Below are positions 57,506 through 64,000 of a stretch of DNA of 64,000 nt, piece after piece. This stretch comes from Lacrimispora xylanolytica. GTDB lineage: Bacteria; Bacillota; Clostridia; Lachnospirales; Lachnospiraceae. Each line of letters starts with the position of its first letter. The first letter of the stretch is position 1. The DNA lies in NCBI RefSeq assembly GCF_026723765.1, contig NZ_CP113524.1, positions 3,891,001-3,955,000 of the forward strand, in the 5' to 3' direction. A program made the translations under genes and the position numbers. Below the pieces are notes generated by a model. The model was not told where the DNA came from. It saw only the letters and a program-made list of their open reading frames with translations, and did no database searches.

Positions 57506-58654
57506 TCAGCCTCCTGCCGAAGCCAGCCCCTTGATTGCATTATCATAGGTCTGGACTGCCTGGAACAGTGCAAGCTGGGCTTTCTTTAGAGAGACATTCT
57601 TCGTATTGAATGCATTCTTCTGCTTCATATAATCAAGCCTGCTTAAGGTACCTACCTGCTGCTTATGTTCCGCTGTTTCCATGTTCTTACTTTCCAGTTC
57701 AAATTCTGCTGCTGCCTGATCATAGGCTGCCTTGGCCTGCTGTACGGATTGATAATTCTTTACAACTTCTGATTTAATATTCTCCTCATTGCTGGAGACA
57801 GTCCGTTTTAACGTCTCTTTCGTTATTTCTGCCACAGCATTCGACAGCTTTCTCTTATTAATCTTAAAGGTATAATTATTTTCCAGCGCTGCATCCTTAT
57901 CCGTCTCGGGATTCATAGATGCAATGTGGTCAAAATTAACAGCCGGTATATCCTTTATCTCAGGAGTATCATTATATTTCCAGCCCAGCATGACAAGAAG
58001 TTTTTGTCTCGTCTCTTCAAGACTACCACTAAGCTTCTCAACGGTTGCCTGGGTGCTCTGAACGCTCTCCTTTGCACCAAGAACATCCGATAACGTAGCC
58101 ATTCCTGCGCCCTGTTTTACAAGGGCTGACTGATATTGGGCCTCCATATATTCTAAGCTGTCCTTTGCTGACTCCAGTTCTAATTTCTGTTGAAAATATG
58201 ATATCATTGAGGACTGTGCAGAAGCAACAAGATTGGCTTCCTGCTGATCAAAGGTGAGCTGGTCGACTGTTAAATCTTCCGTCATTTTATCGGCAGTTTC
58301 ATCGGCCTGAGCTGCTGTAACCTGGGCCTGAGCATCTGCTACTGCATCATCGCCTGTGATATTGCTTCTCGCATCAAAGGCTGCATCACGGTAAGCCTGA
58401 GCATACTCATCACGGGTGACTTTGTCATCTTTTTTCTTATCATTAATAGTAAGCTGATTTTTCTGAACAGTAACATTATATTCACGGATCAGGCCTGCCA
58501 GCTCATCGTATTCCATCACATTGTCCCTCAGTTTTGCCCATTCCTCAGGAGTTCTTGCAAACTCCGGGCTGCCGGCCCAGGCAGTGGCTGCCGGTCCGGA
58601 AAAGGCAAGCACTGCCGAAAGACAGCATGCACTTATCAGTTTCCATTTTCTCAT
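57506..58654 (-). CDS. TolC-family protein 1
   Basis: 382 residues: signal peptide (LISACCLSAVLAFSGPAATAWA), EEWAKLRDNVMEYDELAGLIREYN like its paralogue, then two helical coiled-coil halves (about 100-230, 260-375) rich in Gln, Ala and Lys. Preceded by a hairpin and its own likely promoter, after the RND pump gene. Could form a secreted or wall-associated helical tube with its neighbour. Confidence 0.82.
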   Translation of the reverse strand: MRKWKLISACCLSAVLAFSGPAATAWAGSPEFARTPEEWAKLRDNVMEYDELAGLIREYNVTVQKNQLTINDKKKDDKVTRDEYAQAYRDAAFDARSNITGDDAVADAQAQVTAAQADETADKMTEDLTVDQLTFDQQEANLVASAQSSMISYFQQKLELESAKDSLEYMEAQYQSALVKQGAGMATLSDVLGAKESVQSTQATVEKLSGSLEETRQKLLVMLGWKYNDTPEIKDIPAVNFDHIASMNPETDKDAALENNYTFKINKRKLSNAVAEITKETLKRTVSSNEENIKSEVVKNYQSVQQAKAAYDQAAAEFELESKNMETAEHKQQVGTLSRLDYMKQKNAFNTKNVSLKKAQLALFQAVQTYDNAIKGLASAGG

Positions 58655-58681
58655 CCTTAATCCTCCTTATTTGGTAATTCT

Positions 58682-58711
58682 ATCATATCACAGTTGTATC
58701 CCTGCCTGCAA
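58682..58711 (-). promoter_or_regulatory. Internal promoter before the TolC-like pair
   Basis: Minus-strand TTGCAG (58706-58711), 18-base spacer, TATGAT (58682-58687) with an extended TGA in front. Confidence 0.5.
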
Positions 58712-58746
58712 ACCACATTCTTCCATAACTGGTAATGAGGCAGGGA
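58699..58746 (-). other. Intercistronic hairpin between RND and TolC-like genes
   Basis: TCCCTGCCT / AGGCAGGGA perfect 9-bp arms with a 30-base loop, no U-run. May stabilise or separate the upstream message; it overlaps the internal promoter. Confidence 0.5.
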
Positions 58747-58754
58747 CGTGTTAT

Positions 58755-61700
58755 TTATGAAGAAGCTGTTTCATCCTTTTTCTTCCGTCTCAAAATGGAA
58801 TAGAGCACTGGGAGCACCAGAAGGGATAAAAGGGTGGAAGACGCAAGTCCTCCGATGTTAACAAGGGCAAGCCCCTGCATCATCTCTCCATTCTCTCCGC
58901 CTCTTGCAAGAGGAATCAGAGATAAAATGGCGATTAACGCTGTCATAAGAATGGGGCGGAGTCGTGTAAATCCTGCCTCAATAACAGCACTTCTGGTATC
59001 CATGGTTTCATTATACTGGTTGGCACAATCCACGTAAAGGATACCGGAGTTAAGAACCGTACCGATGAGCACCAGGAAACCAAGAAGCGAGGTCATACTG
59101 ATACTTACATTGGTTATGAGCATGAGCCCAAAGGCACCGATAAAGCTGAATGGAATGGTCGCCATAACCATGAGAGAGAATATTGGTGATTCAAACTGGG
59201 CTGCCAATACCACGAATACCAGGAAAATAGCGGTTGCGATGGCAAGGAACAGTCCTCCGAACTCTTCGGACATGGATTCTGCCTCGCTGTTCTGACCTCT
59301 GGTAATGGTATCAGATAGATATTTATTAACCACCTGATCATCAATTTCCTTGGTGGCATTTTGTTTGTCTTTTTCTGTCTTAACCTTATCCGTAAAGGAA
59401 CCAGTTATAGTAACCTGATACTGTTTATTCTTTCTTGTAATGGTAGCAGGGCTGTCTTCGTATCCAACAGAAGCAATGTCTGTGAGAGCCACAGAACCGC
59501 CCGTTCCATTGGGCACCATGATTCCCTCCACTTTATCAAGGGTATCATAGGAATCTTCCGGATATTCTACTTTAACGGATATTTCCTGACCATCCCGGTC
59601 AAAGTTGGTGGCTTCCACTCCGCTTAACATACTGTTAAGCATACCGCCTGTAGTCACTGGTGCGATCCCCTCGGCAGCAGCCTTAATGGGGTCTACCTTG
59701 ATTTTAATAACTGGAGCGGCATTTTCAAGATCAGAATGGACCTTAATAAGCTCTGGGCGAGCCGTAAGCTCGGATACCATCTGATCGGCTGTGCTTTTCA
59801 GACGTTCAAGCTGGGCGCCCTTTAAGATAACTTCATAGTCATTTTTCGAACCGCCAGACTCCATGCTGGAAGTTGATTTAAGAGAAACGTTACAGTCAGG
59901 AAGCTGACCCATCTCTTTCTTCCATTTATTAATGATCTGGTTGGTGCTTAGCTTTCTGTCAGATTTCAAGTAAGCGGTCAGGGTTGCATCTGAGGTACTG
60001 TCTAAACTGATGGCTGATCCGCCATAAGTCAAGGTATATGATTTTAAGTCTTCTTCCTGACTTACAATGGTCTCTACCTTTTGAAGAATCTTATCTACCT
60101 CTTCTATCTTAAGACCTGGCTTCACTTTTGTTGTAATGGAAATAGTACCCTGATCCACCTCAGGCATCAGCTCAAAGCCAATCTTTCCTGCCAGCATGAA
60201 GGAAGCGACTAAAAGGAGCACGGATACTATGAGAACCATTGCTTTCCTGTTAAGAAGCCTTCCAATTAAGTTACGGTAACCGTGTTGCAGGGATTTTATA
60301 ATACCACCTAATGGAGAGTTGTGTTTTTCCACTGGACGGTATTTGGTATAGCAAAGCGGAACAATGGTCATCGCTGAAAGCAGAGAAGCCATCATACAAA
60401 ATACGATGGTATAACCAAGTGGCTTAAAGATCTGACCTGTCAGACCAGCAAGGAACACAAGAGGAATGAATACAACGCACTTTGTAATGGTACCGCCTAA
60501 AATGGACTGGAGTACCAGCTTGGTACCCTCCACCGCGGACCCTTCATAATCATCTTCTTTATGAGATCTAAAGCAGCTCTCCAGTACTACAATGGAATCG
60601 TCTACCATCATACCTACACCTAGAACGATGGCACTCATGGTAATTAAGTTCATGGAAAATCCCATGGCTGACATTAAGATGAGGGCAACCAATATGGAAA
60701 CCGGTATGGAGCTTCCGACAATCAGGGAAGCCTTGATATCTCCAAAGAAGAGATAGATGATGACCATGGAAATAATAACGGCCAGGATCATAGTCTCTAA
60801 TACGCTGTATAAAGAAGCTTTGATCTGATTGCTGGTGTCGTCAATGACCACGATGTCCAGATTCTTATGATCTGCTTTTAAGGTTTCAATGGTCTTTTCT
60901 ACCTGTTTGGAAACATCAATGGCACTGCTCTTTTGCTGTTTGTTCACAGATAAGGTGATGGTATCTTTGCCATTATACCGGCCGATGGCATCCTGTTTCT
61001 TTACCGTATCGCCGATTTCTGCAACATCTTCTAAATAAATGGTCTTACCATTTCCAGCTACCACCGGGACTTTCTTAAGCTCTTCTGCTGTATTTACATC
61101 CACAGATGTACTAACTGCCAGATTTCTGCTTCCGACTCCTGTGGTGCCTGCCGGATAAGTGAAGTCAGCCGCTTGAATGGACTGGACTATGGCATTCATG
61201 CTTAAGTGATACTGGTTTAGCTTTTCCGGATTTAAACGGACCTTGATATAACCTTCCCGTCCACCATTGGTATCAATGCTTGCGATGGAAGAAATCTTTT
61301 CAAATTCCGGAACAATGTCGCTTTTAACAAAGTTATAAAGATTATCCTGTGTGGTATCATTGACCGCCAGAGTCATAACCGGCATAGCGCTGATATCAAT
61401 CTCCATAATGGTAGGAGCCTTTACATCATCAGGAAGCTTTATGTTATCCATCTTCTTTTTTAAGTCAGAGTATGCCTTATCCATGTTGGTGCCGTACTCG
61501 TACTGCAGCATGATGATGGATACATTCTCTTTGGAAGTGGACTGAACATTTTTAATACCCGATAGAGTACCTACTTCATTTTCTATGGGCTTGGAAATTA
61601 AATCGTTTACATCCTCAGGGCTGGCCCCCTGATAAACGGTACTGACCGTAAGGATGGGGTAATTCATCTCTGGAAACAGTTCAAGCTTTGAAGAGAACAC

Positions 61701-61784
61701 AGAGGATAAGCCGAATACAAGAAGGCTTATTACCACTAAGACGGTGGTGACGGGGCGCTTTAGCGCAAGTTTCGTTATTCCCAT
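58755..61784 (-). CDS. RND-family efflux transporter (AcrB/HAE1 type)
   Basis: 1009 residues, twelve transmembrane helices in the usual 1+5/1+5 pattern with two large extracytoplasmic domains. ITKLALKRPVTTVLVVISLLVFG at the start, GVGMMVDDSIVVLE holds the proton-relay aspartate pair of helix 4, and the second half has GTVLNSGILYVDCANQY. Likely a proton-driven exporter. In monoderms RND proteins (such as Bacillus SwrC) export surfactants or lipids; the substrate here is unknown. Third gene of the tetR operon. Confidence 0.94.
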   Translation of the reverse strand: MGITKLALKRPVTTVLVVISLLVFGLSSVFSSKLELFPEMNYPILTVSTVYQGASPEDVNDLISKPIENEVGTLSGIKNVQSTSKENVSIIMLQYEYGTNMDKAYSDLKKKMDNIKLPDDVKAPTIMEIDISAMPVMTLAVNDTTQDNLYNFVKSDIVPEFEKISSIASIDTNGGREGYIKVRLNPEKLNQYHLSMNAIVQSIQAADFTYPAGTTGVGSRNLAVSTSVDVNTAEELKKVPVVAGNGKTIYLEDVAEIGDTVKKQDAIGRYNGKDTITLSVNKQQKSSAIDVSKQVEKTIETLKADHKNLDIVVIDDTSNQIKASLYSVLETMILAVIISMVIIYLFFGDIKASLIVGSSIPVSILVALILMSAMGFSMNLITMSAIVLGVGMMVDDSIVVLESCFRSHKEDDYEGSAVEGTKLVLQSILGGTITKCVVFIPLVFLAGLTGQIFKPLGYTIVFCMMASLLSAMTIVPLCYTKYRPVEKHNSPLGGIIKSLQHGYRNLIGRLLNRKAMVLIVSVLLLVASFMLAGKIGFELMPEVDQGTISITTKVKPGLKIEEVDKILQKVETIVSQEEDLKSYTLTYGGSAISLDSTSDATLTAYLKSDRKLSTNQIINKWKKEMGQLPDCNVSLKSTSSMESGGSKNDYEVILKGAQLERLKSTADQMVSELTARPELIKVHSDLENAAPVIKIKVDPIKAAAEGIAPVTTGGMLNSMLSGVEATNFDRDGQEISVKVEYPEDSYDTLDKVEGIMVPNGTGGSVALTDIASVGYEDSPATITRKNKQYQVTITGSFTDKVKTEKDKQNATKEIDDQVVNKYLSDTITRGQNSEAESMSEEFGGLFLAIATAIFLVFVVLAAQFESPIFSLMVMATIPFSFIGAFGLMLITNVSISMTSLLGFLVLIGTVLNSGILYVDCANQYNETMDTRSAVIEAGFTRLRPILMTALIAILSLIPLARGGENGEMMQGLALVNIGGLASSTLLSLLVLPVLYSILRRKKKDETASS

Positions 61785-61796
61785 ATCTCCGCCCCC

Positions 61797-62954
61797 TTAC
61801 TGTGCTGATCCAGAAGTTTCTAATGCGGTTCCCTCTGTCTCAGTTTTGCTTTCAGATGCGGTTTCTTCTGTTGTCTGATTTTCCTTGCTGCTTCCATCTG
61901 AAAGTGTTACTTCAGAACCGTCGTATAATTCACTGGTCCAGGTAGCAACCACCTGATCATCCGTGGTTATTCCCTCTTTGACCTCCATAAAGCTGTCATC
62001 GGCCAAACCTACGGTTACTGCATTCTTTTTCAGTTTTCCATCTGCATATGTATAAATAAATGGGTTTCCGCCTTCGTAGTAAACACTGTCGACGGGTACG
62101 GTCAGAACATTGTCTGCCTTCTGAGACACAACATAGAGCTTAACGGAGGTACCGGTTGCCAGAGTGTTGCCATCTGGTATGGATGCCTTTACTTTAAATA
62201 ATCCGCTTGCCTGGTCGATCATGGTGCTGACCTCAGTGATGGTTGCTGCGCGGTCAGTTCCGTTCTTTTCCACCTTAATGGTATCACCGGTCTTAAGACC
62301 ATTTACAATTCGCTCTGGAACATAAAAGTTAACCGCTTTGCCGCCTTCCCCTGAAATAACACAAAGAACTGTGCTTGGAGCAACCATATCATGTGCCTTT
62401 ACATTAAAGCTCTCCACCTTTCCAGAAATAGGTGCTGTCACCTGGCTGCTTTCCAGCTGAATGTTATAACCAATCTTAGCGTTATCATATTGTAGCTTTG
62501 CAAGCTGTACTTTATCTACCAGTGATTGATAATCTGCCTCAGCAACATCTCCCGCCTGATAAAGTACGGTCATTCTGTCTAAATTCTTCTTGGCATCCTC
62601 ATAGCTGACTCTTGCGGTCTCCGCAGTGATCTTAGAGCTTTCTACCTGCTTTGTATCAATGACGCAAAGGAGCTGGCCGGCCGTTACCATATCTCCAGTC
62701 TGTACGCCTACATTGGTGATCTCACCATTTCCAAGAGGTGTAACATAAACAATACTATCCGGTTCGATGGTACCTATCAGTTCGCTGCTTAACTGAATGC
62801 TTCTGTTTTCCGGTTTTACCACAGAAACGGCAGGGGGAACTTCTGCTACGATTTCATCCTTATTCCCCCCCAGAATTCTTGGAATCAACAGACCTGCCAC
62901 CGCAACGACTGCGATTACGGCTACGGCGATTGTAATCATCTTCTTCTTTGTCAT
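61797..62954 (-). CDS. RND efflux membrane-fusion (adaptor) protein
   Basis: 385 residues of the AcrA/HlyD family. One N-terminal membrane anchor (TIAVAVIAVVAVAGLLI), no lipobox; lipoyl-like half (SIVYVTPLGNGEITNVGVQTGDMVTAGQLL), a helical hairpin (about 110-165), the returning half (ITAPISGKVESFNVKAHDMV), barrel domains, and a Ser/Thr/Glu-rich tail. It bridges the RND pump and, in diderms, TolC. Adjacent to both classes here. Confidence 0.93.
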   Translation of the reverse strand: MTKKKMITIAVAVIAVVAVAGLLIPRILGGNKDEIVAEVPPAVSVVKPENRSIQLSSELIGTIEPDSIVYVTPLGNGEITNVGVQTGDMVTAGQLLCVIDTKQVESSKITAETARVSYEDAKKNLDRMTVLYQAGDVAEADYQSLVDKVQLAKLQYDNAKIGYNIQLESSQVTAPISGKVESFNVKAHDMVAPSTVLCVISGEGGKAVNFYVPERIVNGLKTGDTIKVEKNGTDRAATITEVSTMIDQASGLFKVKASIPDGNTLATGTSVKLYVVSQKADNVLTVPVDSVYYEGGNPFIYTYADGKLKKNAVTVGLADDSFMEVKEGITTDDQVVATWTSELYDGSEVTLSDGSSKENQTTEETASESKTETEGTALETSGSAQ

Positions 62955-62977
62955 AATTCACTCCTTCTGTTTCATAA

Positions 62978-63598
62978 TCATTTTAAATTCTGTTTACGAA
63001 TTCCATATTGTAAAATATCTAATTTTTCCCGGAAAACTTCCTTAATTTTCTCTTTATCTTCCGGATGTACATAAAACCATTCCAGGCCTCTGGCCATTTC
63101 GTAAAATATCATGGATATCAGCATACCAAAGGTCTCTATACTCTGATCTTTAAAATCAGATTTGTCAATGGATTCATACATGACCATAAGCATGGTAAAT
63201 TGACCTGGTGACATATCCCGGGATAAATGATTGGTCACTCCATACATCTGAACACTATCTACGATATTCTTAACTAACTGCAGGATAGTCTCCTGTGAAT
63301 CAAAAACATTTCCATCAAGAAGTGATTCCATGGTCTTCCAAAGATCTCCATGGTTCTTTTTCGCACTTCTCTCCCAGGCGCACTGAAAGTTCTCAGCAGC
63401 ATCCTCAAATATGTAAGCCAATATATCATGCTTATCTTCAAAATATGTATAAAAGCTTCCCCTTGATATGCCAGCTTCTTTAATGATCTTATTAATAGAA
63501 GCTTTTTCAAACGGCACCCGGACAAATTCAGCCATGGCCGCTTGCTTTATGATTTCCTTTTTTTCCTTCGGAAGGTTATAAAATCGTTCCGTAGGCAT
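62978..63598 (-). CDS. TetR-family regulator of the efflux operon
   Basis: 206 residues: N-terminal helix-turn-helix (about 10-55, FEKASINKIIKEAGISRGSFYTYFEDKHDILAYIF) and a larger ligand-binding part. First gene of the operon, 23 bases before the adaptor gene, so probably autoregulated. The effector is unknown. Confidence 0.92.
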   Translation of the reverse strand: MPTERFYNLPKEKKEIIKQAAMAEFVRVPFEKASINKIIKEAGISRGSFYTYFEDKHDILAYIFEDAAENFQCAWERSAKKNHGDLWKTMESLLDGNVFDSQETILQLVKNIVDSVQMYGVTNHLSRDMSPGQFTMLMVMYESIDKSDFKDQSIETFGMLISMIFYEMARGLEWFYVHPEDKEKIKEVFREKLDILQYGIRKQNLK

Positions 63599-63643
63599 TT
63601 CTTCACCTCACTTTTTCCCTCATCTATATTTACGCAAAACAAT

Positions 63644-63667
63644 GAGTCTAATTTGCAAAGCAGACTC
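63644..63667. promoter_or_regulatory. Inverted repeat in the tetR upstream region
   Basis: GAGTCT...AGACTC arms with a 12-base centre containing TTGCAA; the same GAGTCT/AGACTC pair recurs in the neighbouring terminator. Candidate TetR operator or relic of a duplicated terminator. Confidence 0.4.
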
Positions 63668-63673
63668 TTCTTG

Positions 63674-63703
63674 CAAAAAAAGAGTCTGGCACGCCAGACT
63701 CTT
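63674..63703 (-). terminator. Terminator of the upstream small RNA
   Basis: Perfect 11-bp stem AAGAGTCTGGC / GCCAGACTCTT with a 2-base spacer, then 7 U on the minus strand. Confidence 0.9.
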
Positions 63704-63821
63704 ACGCTGATGCTTCGTCACATCAGTGATAATCTTTCTTAAGCGCAGCATGTGCTTCCAGCCCGTAAGGGCTTTTGTACCACAGGACATGTTTCCTATG
63801 AAACAAAAAGGTGACAACCTG
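63674..63821 (-). ncRNA. Candidate structured small RNA (about 148 nt)
   Basis: Bounded by a consensus promoter (63828-63856) and a strong terminator (63674-63703), both minus strand. It holds hairpins GTTTC-ATAG-GAAAC (63791-63804), AGCCC-TTAC-GGGCT (63760-63773) and CTGATG-loop-CATCAG (63707-63726), and an outer CATGT/ACATG pairing around the second. The overlapping 65-codon frame lacks a ribosome site and looks non-coding. It is not 6S, SRP, tmRNA, T-box or a riboswitch I recognise. It could be an independent sRNA or a premature-termination leader of the efflux operon. Confidence 0.6.
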
Positions 63822-63827
63822 CCACTT

Positions 63828-63856
63828 ATTATAATGACACGTTGTCACCTTGTCAA
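63828..63856 (-). promoter_or_regulatory. Consensus promoter overlapped by operator-like palindromes
   Basis: Minus-strand TTGACA (63851-63856), 17-base spacer, TATAAT (63828-63833). The spacer holds a perfect TGACA-CGT-TGTCA palindrome (63835-63847). In addition 11-bp arms AAGGTGACAAC (63808-63818) and GTTGTCACCTT (63841-63851) flank the -10 box symmetrically. Typical of a repressor-controlled promoter. Confidence 0.8.
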
Positions 63857-63893
63857 GAAAGGTTATATTTATTTAATAAATTTTCTCAATCCT

Positions 63894-64000
63894 TTACTTT
63901 TCCTTGTCCAAAAGTTCCTTTAATGCTTCATCGCTGTCCTCGATCCACACATCCTCTTCCTCTTCATTCAGACCAAGAAAGCGGGCAAGGGTTTCAGGTG
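63894..64000 (-). CDS. Unidentified gene, C-terminal end only
   Basis: Minus-strand frame entering from beyond the window and ending at the TAA at 63894-63896; the last 34 full codons give PETLARFLGLNEEEEDVWIEDSD... and end in a KELLDKEK tail. Acidic, probably helical. Too short to name. The low-complexity acidic run and clean stop suggest a real C-terminus. Confidence 0.5.
   Translation of the reverse strand, partial: PETLARFLGLNEEEEDVWIEDSDEALKELLDKEK

Noticed and set aside
63620-63817. 65-codon minus-strand ORF over the small RNA
   Set aside because: No ribosome site, spans the terminator and all hairpins, composition unlike neighbours; treated as non-coding pending conservation data.

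Overview
The window reads as a chromosomal segment of a low-GC, endospore-forming Firmicute, most likely a Lachnospiraceae (Clostridium cluster XIVa, Lacrimispora-like). This is an inference from gene content: spoIIR is present; the ribosomal proteins and RNA polymerase subunits are clostridial; S14 is the short zinc type; and L17 carries a long family-specific insertion. Almost everything is on the minus strand, so the text below follows transcription from high to low coordinates.

Information-processing backbone. The canonical order rpoB-rpoC / rpsL-rpsG-fusA-tuf (str) / rpsJ...rplB...rplE...secY-adk-map-infA (S10-spc) / rpmJ-rpsM-rpsK-rpsD-rpoA-rplQ (alpha) is kept on one strand, but two accessory blocks split it. 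About 8 kb (36.2-43.9 kb, oligosaccharide uptake) lies between rpoC and rpsL, and about 14 kb (17.2-31.4 kb) lies between tuf and rpsJ. Consensus promoters are visible before rpoB, rpsL, tuf, rpsJ and rpmJ. Several spacers inside the ribosomal operons are unusually long (180-340 bp) and hold hairpins. One roughly 90-115 nt hairpin element occurs twice, before rpmJ and before rplF.

Accessory block 1 (17.2-31.4 kb): a secreted cell-wall-binding-repeat protein; an 84-residue protein that is 25% cysteine; a SAM-dependent RNA methyltransferase; nanE with an RpiR regulator and an acyltransferase; a secreted subtilisin; a secreted DUF5722 GH-like protein; a ferric-siderophore ABC importer with a divergent AraC regulator and esterase, resembling the Btr/BesA/Feu module; and a 27-residue membrane peptide with its own terminator.

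Accessory block 2 (36.2-43.9 kb): a carbohydrate ABC importer (binding protein and two permeases, no ATPase), an AraC regulator, a GH105-type unsaturated uronyl hydrolase and a large unrecognised 841-residue protein. Together these look like uptake and trimming of unsaturated-uronate oligosaccharides.

Right end (51.6-64 kb): a small membrane protein, superoxide dismutase, ddl-murI-DUF1934 facing spoIIR, then tetR-MFP-RND-TolC-TolC. The last is an efflux operon of the type known from diderm bacteria, with two TolC-like genes, in what looks like a monoderm. Upstream of it are a strong promoter, operator-like palindromes and a roughly 150-nt structured RNA ending in an intrinsic terminator. The window ends inside an unidentified gene.
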